This document shows positions 27,201-35,678 of a DNA stretch of 64,000 nucleotides, one piece after another; the stretch's first letter is position 1, and each line of letters opens with the position of its first letter. A model generated the notes under the pieces. The model saw nothing but the letters and a program-made list of their open reading frames with translations. It made no database searches and was not told where the DNA came from. The stretch lies in assembly GCF_000196795.1 (NCBI RefSeq), contig NC_014259.1:186001-250000 (forward strand). The letters are read 5' to 3'. Source of the stretch: Acinetobacter oleivorans DR1. Lineage in GTDB: Bacteria > Pseudomonadota > Gammaproteobacteria > Pseudomonadales > Moraxellaceae. The position numbers were made by a program, and so were the translations under genes.

Positions 27201-28178
27201 ATGCGAAGTATTATCCATGGTAATTTTGGCGAACCTGTAGACGTTTTAGAGCAGGCGGATATGCCAAAGCCGGAACCAAAAGCAGGCGAAGTACGTATTA
27301 AAACCATCATGTCTCCAATTCATAATCATGATGTATGGACAGTACGTGGAAGCTATGGCTACAAGCCAACTTTACCTGCGATTGGTGGTAGTGAAGCCGT
27401 TGGTATTGTAGATGCGTTGGGCGAAGGCGTTACTCATGTACAGGTAGGACAACGTATCGCAGTTGCATCTGTGCATGGCAGTTGGGCTGAATACTTTATT
27501 GCACCGGCTCAAGGGCTTATTCCACTCAATAATGAAATTGATGATGAGACAGCAGCACAGCTGATTGGTATGCCAATTAGTGCCCTCATGCTTTTAGACT
27601 TTGTAAATGTTCAACCGGGTCAATGGCTCATTCAAAACACGGCAAATGGTGCAGTAGGTAAAACAGTTGCGATGATTGCACAGGCACGTGGTTTACCTGT
27701 GATTAATCTGGTTCGTCGTACTGATGCAATTGCCGAGATGCAAGCATTAGGTATTCAACATGTTGTTGCGACTGATCAGCCAAACTGGAAAGAGCAAGTT
27801 AAACAGATTCATGGCGACCAACCTCTTATTGCTGGTGTGGACTCGATTGGTGGCAGCGCAAGTGGGGAAATGCTGAATTTACTCAGTGAAAATAGTCTAT
27901 TGGTTTCGTTTGGCAGTATGACTGGTGAAACCATGCAAATTTCATCGGGCGATTTGATTTTCAAACAAGCGACAGTAAAAGGTTTCTGGGCGAGTGTAGT
28001 CAACAAAGAAATGCCAGCAGCTCGTAAAAAGGAACTGATTGTTGAGTTATTAACGTTAGCAACTCAGAAAAAATTAATCCTACCTGTAGAAGGTGTATTT
28101 AGTTTTGATGAGATTAAAACAGCTGCCCAAAGAGCAACACAAGGTGCTCGCCAAGGCAAGGTGTTGTTAAAACCGTAA
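27201..28178 (+). CDS. MDR-superfamily reductase (zinc-free alcohol dehydrogenase/enoyl reductase type)
   Basis: A 325-residue medium-chain reductase. The GroES-like N-terminal domain has SPIHNHDVWTVRGSYGYKPTLPAIGGSEAVG, and the NAD(P)-binding fold carries the NTANGAVGKTVAMIAQARG nucleotide motif near residues 152-170 (landmarks). The catalytic zinc ligands of alcohol dehydrogenases are not evident, so it is more like the 2-enoyl-thioester reductase (MECR) branch. It is translated just after the TetR gene, and detoxification of a reactive carbonyl or enoyl compound is likely but unproved. Confidence 0.82.
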   Translation: MRSIIHGNFGEPVDVLEQADMPKPEPKAGEVRIKTIMSPIHNHDVWTVRGSYGYKPTLPAIGGSEAVGIVDALGEGVTHVQVGQRIAVASVHGSWAEYFIAPAQGLIPLNNEIDDETAAQLIGMPISALMLLDFVNVQPGQWLIQNTANGAVGKTVAMIAQARGLPVINLVRRTDAIAEMQALGIQHVVATDQPNWKEQVKQIHGDQPLIAGVDSIGGSASGEMLNLLSENSLLVSFGSMTGETMQISSGDLIFKQATVKGFWASVVNKEMPAARKKELIVELLTLATQKKLILPVEGVFSFDEIKTAAQRATQGARQGKVLLKP

Positions 28179-28184
28179 CACACT

Positions 28185-28214
28185 AAAAGATCAGTCGAGA
28201 GACTGATCTTTTTT
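28185..28214 (+). terminator. Terminator after the MDR reductase
   Basis: GATCAGTC/GACTGATC stem (28189-28208) with a GAGA loop and six Ts. Confidence 0.9.
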
Positions 28215-28243
28215 CATATCTTTAAAATAAAAAGGAAAACTAT

Positions 28244-28597
28244 ATGATCGGACAAATATTCATTGCGCTTATTGCCATATTACATGTCTACATTTTAGTG
28301 CTAGAGATGTTTTTATGGGACAAGCCTTATGGCATGAAAGCATTTGGAAATAATGCAGAGAAAGCAAAACTCACCAAAGTTATGGCACAGAACCAAGGGC
28401 TTTATAATGGTTTTTTAGCGGCGGGTTTGTTTTGGTCTTTATTGGCTAATGCACCGTTTGCGACATCAATCGCCAATTTCTTTTTAGGCTGTGTACTCAT
28501 TGCAGGTATCTATGGTGGTCTGACTGCCAGTAAAAAGATTATTTATATTCAGGCAGTTCCAGCAATAATTGCTTTAGTCGCTGTTAATTTTCTTTAA
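28244..28597 (+). CDS. DUF1304 inner-membrane protein
   Basis: A 117-residue protein with four hydrophobic helices, matching the DUF1304 pattern: AILHVYILVLEMFLWDKPYGMKAFG and NQGLYNGFLAAGL are its conserved blocks. The function is unknown. AAAGGA precedes the ATG. It follows the MDR reductase after a terminator and lies just before glpM. Confidence 0.85.
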   Translation: MIGQIFIALIAILHVYILVLEMFLWDKPYGMKAFGNNAEKAKLTKVMAQNQGLYNGFLAAGLFWSLLANAPFATSIANFFLGCVLIAGIYGGLTASKKIIYIQAVPAIIALVAVNFL

Positions 28598-28648
28598 AAA
28601 GAGCAAAATACAGCGTTTTGAGTTTGAATGACCAGATAGGATCAGCGC

Positions 28649-28990
28649 ATGTGGGCGTTATTTTTAAAATGTATGCTGGGGGCTGGGGTTGTCCTCATTA
28701 TTTCGATTTTATCGAAAAGTAAGGCATTTTATATTGCTGGTTTAGTCCCGCTTTTTCCTACCTTTGCTTTGATTGCTCATGTGATTGTTTTTCAGCAAAA
28801 AGGGGCGGAGGCATTACAAAAAACCGCTCTGTTTGGCCTATGGTCACTTATTCCTTATGCCATTTATTTAGTTGCTGTTTATGTGCTGGCAACACGGATG
28901 TCGATGTGGTCTTGTCTAGGATTGGCAACTCTATGTTGGGTGGTTGCTGCGGCAGGCTTAATTTATGGCTGGCAGCTATTTCAGCATTAA
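28649..28990 (+). CDS. glpM: GlpM-family membrane protein
   Basis: A 113-residue protein with four predicted helices, resembling GlpM, which was described in Pseudomonas aeruginosa as affecting alginate production. The conserved opening is FLKCMLGAGVVLIISILSKSKAFYIAGLVPLFPTFALIAH (landmark; residues about 5-43). The biochemical role is unclear. No glycerol genes are near. It ends inside a bidirectional terminator. Confidence 0.82.
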   Translation: MWALFLKCMLGAGVVLIISILSKSKAFYIAGLVPLFPTFALIAHVIVFQQKGAEALQKTALFGLWSLIPYAIYLVAVYVLATRMSMWSCLGLATLCWVVAAAGLIYGWQLFQH

Positions 28991-29018
28991 AAGATTAAGA
29001 GAAATCTCTTAATCTTTT
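28989..29018. terminator. Bidirectional terminator overlapping the glpM stop
   Basis: AAAAGATTAAGAG/CTCTTAATCTTTT forms a perfect 13-bp stem around an AAAT loop. It serves glpM and the convergent SDR gene. Confidence 0.85.
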
Positions 29019-29032
29019 AAATTGAACTATTT

Positions 29033-29839
29033 TTATGAATGCTCAACAACACGGGTTTTGAGCATGCCTTCAACTAAATTAATCATCTTTTGGCGAGAAA
29101 GAATTCGGGGCAATTGAGACGTCAAATAGTTGCTACATCCCACCACAACTGTTGCTTTATTCTTATCTAATGCTTTAACCGTTGCAGACACAACGTCCTC
29201 AACTGTAGAGCTTTTCATACCACTCGTATCTGCATTTGCGACCTGAGTAAAATTGGTTTCGGTATTGCCCGGACAAACTGCCAGAAATTTAACTCCCGAA
29301 GATGCATATTCCCCCGCAAGCGCTTCAGTAAACTGTAATACATAAGACTTACTAGCACCATAAACAGCAATGTAGGGTAACGGCTGGAACGCACCTGTCG
29401 ATGAAATATTAATCATGATGCCTTTTTTGTTCGAAAGCATGTGGGGCAGAAATAAATAACACAAAGATGTTACGCTGCTGATGTTAAGCGTGATCATTTC
29501 TTGATAGGTAGATACAGATTGATCTAAAAATTTAGTCCATTTTCCAAACCCTGCGTTATTAATTAGGATTTCTACCGATAAATTTCTAGCTTGTATTTCA
29601 TCAAATAAGTCTTGAGCTGAATTGGGTTGAGCTAAATCTAAAACGATCACCTCAACATTCACGTTATATTTTTTTCTGAGTTCATCGGCTAAATCATTTA
29701 GTTTTTGTTCAGAGCGTGCTGTTAAAATTAAATGAACTCCTAAAGATGCAAATTTTTGAGCATAGGCTTTGCCTATTCCTGAAGATGCGCCTGTAATTAA
29801 TGCTGTTGAATTTTTAAATATTGAAAGATGAGCACTCAT
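29033..29839 (-). CDS. Short-chain dehydrogenase/reductase
   Basis: A classical SDR of 268 residues. Cofactor loop TGASSGIGKAYA lies near residues 16-27, the NNAGFG motif in the middle, and the catalytic Ser (INISSTGAF) and Tyr-x3-Lys in YGASK follow. The C-terminal 40 residues extend past the fold, as in DltE/YqjQ-like SDRs. The substrate is unknown. A MerR regulator is encoded upstream on the same strand, and the gap holds a promoter with the long spacer typical of MerR control. Confidence 0.88.
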   Translation of the reverse strand: MSAHLSIFKNSTALITGASSGIGKAYAQKFASLGVHLILTARSEQKLNDLADELRKKYNVNVEVIVLDLAQPNSAQDLFDEIQARNLSVEILINNAGFGKWTKFLDQSVSTYQEMITLNISSVTSLCYLFLPHMLSNKKGIMINISSTGAFQPLPYIAVYGASKSYVLQFTEALAGEYASSGVKFLAVCPGNTETNFTQVANADTSGMKSSTVEDVVSATVKALDKNKATVVVGCSNYLTSQLPRILSRQKMINLVEGMLKTRVVEHS

Positions 29840-29868
29840 TTTATTGGTCCGTAATAAAAGAAGTCATT

Positions 29869-29900
29869 ACGATAAACCTTGTCCCTAAGGGCAGAGTCAA
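29869..29900 (-). promoter_or_regulatory. MerR-type promoter with 20-bp spacer upstream of SDR gene
   Basis: On the minus strand TTGACT (29900-29895) and TATCGT (29874-29869) are separated by 20 bases. The spacer contains CCCTTAGGG, part of a dyad with flanking CTTG/CAAG. Such over-long spacers with a central dyad are how MerR-family activators twist a promoter. A MerR gene lies just upstream. Confidence 0.65.
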
Positions 29901-29942
29901 GCTCTCATTTTGAAGGCTATTTGCAGATTTTAATCAGCTGTT

Positions 29943-30314
29943 TTAGGCAGAAATCTTATTGGTAATATAAGTCTGAATAATCTCATCTTCCAGTTCTTTT
30001 AAATCTTCTTGTAAACGATTTAATGCTTCTTTTTGTTCAATAATTTGTTGGTTCTTTTTTTGAATAAGCTGCTGTGCAATTTCTACAGGAAAGCGATTAT
30101 TTTTATATTTTAAAGCTGACAGGTCATAAAGTTCGGCAAGGCTAAATCCAACAGCTTGTGCAAGGCGAATCATCTTAACTGATTTAACATCAATCTCTTC
30201 ATAAATACGATAATTGCCTTTTCTTTTTGCCACAGGTAGCAAGCCTAATTTCTCGTAATGCCGAATGGCTTTAGGAGTGGCTCCAGTTAAAGATGCTAAT
30301 TCGCCGATATACAT
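29943..30314 (-). CDS. MerR-family transcriptional regulator
   Basis: A 123-residue regulator. The winged helix-turn-helix (YIGELASLTGATPKAIRHYEKLGLL, residues 2-26 as landmark, then KRKGNYRIYEE) is followed by a coiled-coil dimer helix. The C-terminus is short and has no Cys-rich metal site, so the effector is probably not a metal. It is transcribed toward the SDR gene, and likely controls it through the site at 29869-29900. Confidence 0.87.
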   Translation of the reverse strand: MYIGELASLTGATPKAIRHYEKLGLLPVAKRKGNYRIYEEIDVKSVKMIRLAQAVGFSLAELYDLSALKYKNNRFPVEIAQQLIQKKNQQIIEQKEALNRLQEDLKELEDEIIQTYITNKISA

Positions 30315-30379
30315 ATTTATCTCGCATTTTATTAAAAACGGTCAGCGTATTGAACCATCTGACCGATTCTTTTGAAGTT

Positions 30380-31054
30380 TTAAATATGGTCTAAACCTAG
30401 CCATTGTCTTTGGTGGTAGGCGCTATCCCAAAATAACCATTCAAGTTTTGCACCCATGGTGTAAGCAGCATGCATTTTTTCTAAAGTGTCTGTATCACAA
30501 CGTGCAGCAACCTTGTCTACTGTCGCAATCACATTACGAACGGCTATATGGAACTCTTCACCTGCATAGGTATCAATCCATGCTTGATAAGGGTTATTAG
30601 GAATTGATTTATCTACAATATCTTTACCGACTTCGGCATAAATCCAGAAGCAAGGTAACAGTGCAGCGAGTACGACAGGGTAGCTTTCAGACCAAGCAGT
30701 TGCTGTTAAAAATGAAGTGTAATGATGGCCTGCTAAAGTTAATGGCGTATTTTTAAATTCTTCTTTGGTCACCCCAAAGTTTTTCATGAAGTCATCATGC
30801 AAGCTGCGTTCAACCACAATTGCAATTTTAGCAGCATCTGAAAATTGCATAATATCGTCAGCCTCGAACGCCTTTGCTGCCGCAACAGCAAGTACGCGAC
30901 CATACGCCACTAAATATTGAGCATCTTGAATGACATAATGACAAAAAGCTTCTTTATCTAAAGTACCGTTAGCAAGTTCCTGATTAAAAGGCAGGTCGAG
31001 AATTTTCTGATATAAATTTAAATTACGTTGCCAGAGTTCTTGAGAAAAAAGCAT
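30380..31054 (-). CDS. tenA: TenA-family thiaminase II / aminopyrimidine aminohydrolase
   Basis: A 224-residue all-helical cytosolic enzyme that salvages aminopyrimidines for thiamine synthesis. The catalytic set known in Bacillus TenA occurs at the same positions: Asp44, Tyr47, Tyr112, Cys135 and Glu205. This supports an active TenA-C enzyme. The gene stands alone; no thi genes are adjacent and I could not find a TPP riboswitch (THI box) upstream. The next gene upstream, divergent, encodes a DUF475 membrane protein. Confidence 0.9.
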   Translation of the reverse strand: MLFSQELWQRNLNLYQKILDLPFNQELANGTLDKEAFCHYVIQDAQYLVAYGRVLAVAAAKAFEADDIMQFSDAAKIAIVVERSLHDDFMKNFGVTKEEFKNTPLTLAGHHYTSFLTATAWSESYPVVLAALLPCFWIYAEVGKDIVDKSIPNNPYQAWIDTYAGEEFHIAVRNVIATVDKVAARCDTDTLEKMHAAYTMGAKLEWLFWDSAYHQRQWLGLDHI

Positions 31055-31316
31055 AAAATCATTCCATTTAAAATAAGACAGCTGAACCGGATTTTAAATC
31101 AATTTTAAAATACAAAAATAATAATGATAGATATATCGCAAGAAAATATTTAATACGATTAATAAGTTAATTAGATATTATAAATTTCTTTATTAAACAG
31201 AGAGATAAAGTAACGGGAATAACGGCACAAAACAACATCGTTTTGTGGTTAATTATCGATATAATAGCCGCGGTTTTAAGAAAGATTAAATTTAGTTCTT
31301 GGTATAGGTCTGATCC

Positions 31317-32399
31317 ATGAAGCATTTCCGATTTTCGATATTTTTTACGGTGGTGTGTTTAGCACTATCCGCGTATTGGGGTTTTACCCATGGACCTGAA
31401 GCTGGCGTGTCTACCATGCTTAAAGCTTTAACAATTACAGCGATTTTAGCGGTAATGGAGGTCTCTTTATCTTTTGACAATGCTGTCGTAAATGCATCGG
31501 TTCTACGTAATTGGGATCCGTTCTGGAAAATGATCTTTTTAACGGTAGGTATTTTAATCGCCGTTTTTGGTATGCGTCTGATTTTCCCTGTCGTGATTGT
31601 TGCTGTAACCGCTGATATGGGTGTTATTGAAGTGGCAAAATTGGCACTCAACGATCCGAAAACTTATTCTGAGCGCTTAATGGCGCACCACGCTGAAATT
31701 TCAGCTTTTGGTGGAACATTCTTATTATTAGTTTTCTTAAACTTCTTCTTTGATGATGAAAAAGAAACCCATTGGTTTAGATGGCTTGAATCTAAACTTT
31801 CAAGTTTAGCTAGCGTACCTGCAATGTCTGTTTTTATTGCTTTGATCGCTTTAATTGTGATGGCTGGTTATGTAGATGACCATCAACGTTTAGCAGTGAC
31901 CATGGCCGGTATTTGGGGCATTGTGGTTTACATTGGCGTTGAAGTATTAAGTCATTTGTTAGGTGGTGAGCCTGAAATTGATGAAAATGGTAATGCTGTA
32001 TTACAAGATGGCTCGGGTGCTGCGTCTGGTGTGGTTAAAGCTGGTTTAGGCGGTTTCTTATATCTTGAAGTATTAGATGCATCATTCAGTTTTGACGGTG
32101 TGATCGGTGCTTTTGCAATTACCAGCGATGTTGTTGTGATTATGTTGGGTCTTGCAATCGGTGCTATTTTTGTCCGTTCAATGACGGTTTATCTTGTTGA
32201 AAAAGGTACGCTAGATGCTTACGTGTTCTTGGAACATGGTGCGCATTACGCAATTGGTGCTTTAGCATTCATTATGATTGCAAGTGGTACAGGCGTACAT
32301 GTACCTGAAGTTGTGACAGGTTTAATTGGTGTAGCGTTTATTGTGTGGGCTGTTATTGCTTCAATTCAATATTCGAAGCGCGAGCAACAGTCGCCTTAA
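31317..32399 (+). CDS. DUF475 / TerC-like integral membrane protein
   Basis: A 360-residue protein with eight or nine hydrophobic helices. The acidic-containing motifs EVSLSFDNAVVNASVL and EVLDASFSFDGVIGAFAIT occur twice in mirrored halves, as in TerC/DUF475 transporters that handle metal ions. Function is unknown; a role in metal or tellurite tolerance is only family inference. ATG 31317 gives the typical start. It ends at a clear terminator. Confidence 0.88.
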   Translation: MKHFRFSIFFTVVCLALSAYWGFTHGPEAGVSTMLKALTITAILAVMEVSLSFDNAVVNASVLRNWDPFWKMIFLTVGILIAVFGMRLIFPVVIVAVTADMGVIEVAKLALNDPKTYSERLMAHHAEISAFGGTFLLLVFLNFFFDDEKETHWFRWLESKLSSLASVPAMSVFIALIALIVMAGYVDDHQRLAVTMAGIWGIVVYIGVEVLSHLLGGEPEIDENGNAVLQDGSGAASGVVKAGLGGFLYLEVLDASFSFDGVIGAFAITSDVVVIMLGLAIGAIFVRSMTVYLVEKGTLDAYVFLEHGAHYAIGALAFIMIASGTGVHVPEVVTGLIGVAFIVWAVIASIQYSKREQQSP

Positions 32400-32424
32400 G
32401 CTAATTTTCAGTAAAGTTCGATAG

Positions 32425-32457
32425 AATAAAGAGGCTGAATGCCTCTTTATTTTTTTA
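32425..32457 (+). terminator. Terminator after DUF475 gene
   Basis: AATAAAGAGGC/GCCTCTTTATT stem with a TGAAT loop, followed by a T-run. Confidence 0.9.
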
Positions 32458-32546
32458 AGCTGAAATCGTTAATTTAAATAAGGTGTCCCGTATTTTTAGA
32501 AACGAATCGGCTTATAATTTGCCTAGTTTGATAAACGTGTATTGAT

Positions 32547-33911
32547 ATGATGAATGCTTTGGAACGTCGCTCAACTTTTGCCTTAAGTAGTATTTTTGCA
32601 CTACGCATGTTGGGTTTGTTCATGATTATTCCTGTCTTTTCTGTAGTCGGGCAGTCATATCAATATGCGACTCCAGCACTCATTGGTTTGGCTGTGGGTG
32701 TCTATGGTTTAAGTCAGGCGATTTTACAGATTCCATTTAGCTTACTTGCTGACCGTTTTAGCCGGAAACCTCTTGTGGTGCTTGGCTTGTTACTCTTTGC
32801 TATTGGCGGTGCAATTGCCGGTTTATCTGACACGATTTATGGCGTGATTATTGGCCGTGCCATCGCAGGTGCGGGTGCAGTTTCAGCAGTCGTGATGGCG
32901 CTTTTAGCCGATGTGACGCGTGAAGAGCAGCGCACTAAAGCCATGGCTGCCATGGGCATGAGTATTGGTCTGTCTTTTGTGGTGGCTTTTAGTCTTGGAC
33001 CTTGGCTCACAAGCCTTGTCGGCATTTCTGGTTTGTTCTTTGTCACGACCATTATGGGCTTAATCGCGATTTTGATGCTCTTGCTTGTACCTAAAGTAAC
33101 TCGTCATCATCGTAATTATCAGCAAGGCTACATAGCGCAGCTTAAGCAAGTTATTCAAATGGGCGATTTAAACCGTTTACACGTTTCGGTTTTTGCATTG
33201 CATTTATTGCTTACCGCCATGTTTATTTATGTGCCTTCACAGCTTATCGAGTTTGCCCATATTCCTTTAGCCAGTCATGGTTTGGTGTATCTGCCACTAC
33301 TAGTAATTAGTCTGTTTTTTGCATTTCCAAGCATTATCGTGGCTGAAAAATATCGCAAAATGCGAGGCATTTTCTTAACTGCTATTACAGGCATTATTGC
33401 AGGTTTGTTGCTGCTCATATTTGGTTATCAATCAAAATATGTATTACTCGCAGGCCTAGGGATTTTCTTCATTGCCTTTAATGTGATGGAAGCATTATTG
33501 CCATCTTGGTTATCAAAATGTGCGCCAATTCAATCAAAAGCAACTGCTATGGGTGTAAATGCCAGTAGTCAGTTTTTAGGTGCTTTTTTCGGCGGTACAC
33601 TAGGTGGTCAATTATTGATGTTACATAATACTGCGATTGGATGGAGTGTCTTAACAGGGATTGCTATAATATGGTTGCTAATTAGTTTTGGTTTAGCTCA
33701 GCCGCGGTATTTGTCATCAATTGTGTTGCCATTACCGCAAGTGCAACAGGTGAATGAGTGGACCACACAGCTATTGGCAATTCGTGGTATAGAAGAAGTT
33801 GTGGTGATGCCTGACCAGCAAGTTGCTTATATTAAAGTCGATAAACAGACTCTTGATGAGGCTGCGCGACGTGATTTAACGCAGTTGTTCGGTAAAGAGG
33901 TAGCCATTTAA
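32547..33911 (+). CDS. MFS transporter with C-terminal YAM-like domain, YajR-like
   Basis: A 454-residue major facilitator with 12 helices. The motif A segment SLLADRFSRKPLVVLG and motif C-like stretch SIGLSFVVAFSLGPW are those of drug:proton antiporters. The last 65 residues (IRGIEEVVVMPDQQVAYIKVD) form a small ferredoxin-like domain resembling the YAM domain of E. coli YajR. The substrate is unknown. It is 51 bases from ssb and is probably co-transcribed with it. The same MFS-ssb pair flanks uvrA in Pseudomonas. Confidence 0.87.
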   Translation: MMNALERRSTFALSSIFALRMLGLFMIIPVFSVVGQSYQYATPALIGLAVGVYGLSQAILQIPFSLLADRFSRKPLVVLGLLLFAIGGAIAGLSDTIYGVIIGRAIAGAGAVSAVVMALLADVTREEQRTKAMAAMGMSIGLSFVVAFSLGPWLTSLVGISGLFFVTTIMGLIAILMLLLVPKVTRHHRNYQQGYIAQLKQVIQMGDLNRLHVSVFALHLLLTAMFIYVPSQLIEFAHIPLASHGLVYLPLLVISLFFAFPSIIVAEKYRKMRGIFLTAITGIIAGLLLLIFGYQSKYVLLAGLGIFFIAFNVMEALLPSWLSKCAPIQSKATAMGVNASSQFLGAFFGGTLGGQLLMLHNTAIGWSVLTGIAIIWLLISFGLAQPRYLSSIVLPLPQVQQVNEWTTQLLAIRGIEEVVVMPDQQVAYIKVDKQTLDEAARRDLTQLFGKEVAI

Positions 33912-33962
33912 GCATAACTCTTATAAAGTAAAACATAGAAATGAATAGGATGAAGACAGCTA

Positions 33963-34553
33963 ATGCGTGGTGTAAATAAGGTTATTTTGGTTGGTACTTT
34001 GGGTCGTGATCCTGAAACAAAAACTTTTCCAAATGGGGGCTCGCTGACTCAATTTTCAATCGCAACAAGTGAAGCTTGGACCGATAAAACTTCAGGTGAG
34101 CGTAAAGAACAAACTGAATGGCACCGTATTGTTTTGCATAACCGTTTAGGGGAAATTGCTCAGCAGTTCCTACGTAAAGGTTCTAAGGTTTATATTGAAG
34201 GTTCATTACGCACGCGTCAGTGGACTGATCAAAATGGTCAAGAGCGCTATACAACAGAAATTCGTGGCGAACAGATGCAAATGTTAGATGGTCGTCAACA
34301 AGGTGAACAAGGTTTCGCTGGCGGTAATGATTTTAACCAACCACGTTTTAACGCACCTCAACAAGGTGGTAATGGTTATCAAAATAATAACAACCAAGGT
34401 GGCGGCTACGGCCAAAACAATGGCGGTGGTTATGGTGGCCAAGGTGGTTTCGGTAATGGTGGTAACAGCCCACAAGGTAGTGGTTTCGCTCCTAAAGCGC
34501 CACAACAACCTGCGTCTGCACCAGCTGATTTAGACGACGATTTACCGTTCTAA
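33963..34553 (+). CDS. ssb: Single-stranded DNA-binding protein
   Basis: A 196-residue SSB. The N-terminal OB fold (residues 1-110) opens RGVNKVILVGTLGRDPET. A Gly/Gln/Asn-rich disordered linker follows (residues about 115-185), and the tail ends in the conserved DDDLPF peptide that recruits partner proteins. SSB protects single strands in replication, repair and recombination. Downstream is a shared terminator with azlD. Confidence 0.97.
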   Translation: MRGVNKVILVGTLGRDPETKTFPNGGSLTQFSIATSEAWTDKTSGERKEQTEWHRIVLHNRLGEIAQQFLRKGSKVYIEGSLRTRQWTDQNGQERYTTEIRGEQMQMLDGRQQGEQGFAGGNDFNQPRFNAPQQGGNGYQNNNNQGGGYGQNNGGGYGGQGGFGNGGNSPQGSGFAPKAPQQPASAPADLDDDLPF

Positions 34554-34567
34554 TCAAAAGGTTAAAG

Positions 34568-34593
34568 AAAGGCGAGTTTATCTCGCCTTTTTT
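34568..34593. terminator. Bidirectional terminator between ssb and azlD
   Basis: AAAGGCGAG/CTCGCCTTT stem with a TTTAT loop and a T-run. Confidence 0.88.
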
Positions 34594-34594
34594 A

Positions 34595-34918
34595 TTACTC
34601 AATTCCGAGCAAACGTATTAGGGCGGTGCCTGCTGCTGCTAAGCAAATTACCAATAAAAGCGGTACTTTTTTCCAAACCAAGAGAAGTGCTAGCCCAACA
34701 CCGAATATACGCGCGAAACCTGCAAAATCTTGGCCTTCAAAAAATGTCGTCGTGACTGCAATCGCACAGAGTAAAACAGTCGCACCGTTTGAGAGTAAAA
34801 CTTGGTATTTTTCAGAAAAAGTAAACTTGGCGCCTAAGTGAAAACCAGCAAAACGAATCCCATATGTTCCAAGTGCTAACAAGCCTATTCCTAAAATAAT
34901 GAGTAATTGTTGATTCAT
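34595..34918 (-). CDS. azlD: AzlD-family branched-chain amino acid exporter subunit
   Basis: A 107-residue protein with four hydrophobic helices, the AzlD (DUF931) shape, containing GTYGIRFAGFHLG. AzlD works with AzlC to export branched-chain amino acids or related azaleucine. It overlaps the azlC stop by four bases (ATGA), so the two are translated together. Substrate is by family inference. Confidence 0.87.
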   Translation of the reverse strand: MNQQLLIILGIGLLALGTYGIRFAGFHLGAKFTFSEKYQVLLSNGATVLLCAIAVTTTFFEGQDFAGFARIFGVGLALLLVWKKVPLLLVICLAAAGTALIRLLGIE

Positions 34919-35583
34919 TTTTTTCTACCCCATATCAAGCCAAAAAGTGAAATCAGAATTGGAAGTCCTGAGGCCAAAAAAGGTGTGGTAATCAGTGCCA
35001 AAGTTGATCCGGCAAATGCAGCTTTTCGGGTAGATTTGTTCTTTAAAGCATTAAAAGTAAGTGCAATTAAAATAGCAGGGAAAATGGCATCTAGACCAAA
35101 TGTTTTTGGGTCTGGAATAGCGCTTCCAATAAAATAACCCGCCGTTACACCCAGTGGCCAAGTTAGCATTATGCCTATACCACATAGCCAGTAAGCGGCT
35201 TTTTTTGTCCCGAAATCGGGCTGTGCCATGCCAAACAAAACGCTTTCATCGTTCATGATATGAGCCCCGAAATATCGAGAGAATTTACCTCTGATTAATT
35301 CATTGACCGCAATACCAAAAGGCAGATGTCTTAAATTGACGAGTAGTCCTGCAATCGCAGCAGCAATTGGGCTACCACCAACTGCCAAGAACCCAATAAA
35401 AATAAATTCGGCAGTTCCTGCGAGCACAAATATAGATAGGCAAAGCGGGATCCAGAGCGCTAAGCCATAGCTTGCGGCGAGTGAACCTAAAGACATACCG
35501 ACAACACTGGTTGCTAGACAGACAAAGAAAATTGAGCGGGTGGTGTCTTTACTAAGTTTCTTAATGAGAGCGTATGTGGACAT
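34915..35583 (-). CDS. azlC: AzlC-family branched-chain amino acid exporter
   Basis: A membrane protein of 222 residues with the AzlC pattern: GLALWIPLCLSIFVLAGTAEF near residue 40, NLRHLPFGIAVNELI and the ESVLFGMAQ segment. I chose ATG 35583 because the upstream in-frame starts would run through the promoter and operator region shared with the XRE gene. The TATAAT on the minus strand 25 bases upstream supports this. It is divergent from the XRE-cupin regulator, a common arrangement for azlCD. Confidence 0.87.
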   Translation of the reverse strand: MSTYALIKKLSKDTTRSIFFVCLATSVVGMSLGSLAASYGLALWIPLCLSIFVLAGTAEFIFIGFLAVGGSPIAAAIAGLLVNLRHLPFGIAVNELIRGKFSRYFGAHIMNDESVLFGMAQPDFGTKKAAYWLCGIGIMLTWPLGVTAGYFIGSAIPDPKTFGLDAIFPAILIALTFNALKNKSTRKAAFAGSTLALITTPFLASGLPILISLFGLIWGRKK

Positions 35584-35593
35584 AGTATGATAT

Positions 35594-35654
35594 AACGAAC
35601 GATTTTCCATTATAATGAATAAGTCTGATTGTTTTGTCAAAACGAACGATCGTT
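35594..35654. promoter_or_regulatory. Divergent promoter-operator region of azlCD and XRE-cupin gene
   Basis: AACGAACGAT occurs twice, at 35594-35603 and 35641-35650, 47 bases apart. The second copy runs into the perfect palindrome AACGATCGTT (35645-35654). A minus-strand TATAAT lies between them. These are probable sites for the cupin regulator encoded at 35679, giving joint control of both genes. Confidence 0.55.
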
Positions 35655-35678
35655 TTTTTTATAGAACGGATGTGGTGA

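Noticed and set aside
31055..31316. TPP riboswitch upstream of tenA
   Set aside because: I looked for THI-box helices on the minus strand and saw no matching conserved cores.
34288..34533. Low-complexity ORFs inside ssb
   Set aside because: They are other-frame readings of the Gly/Asn-rich linker of SSB.
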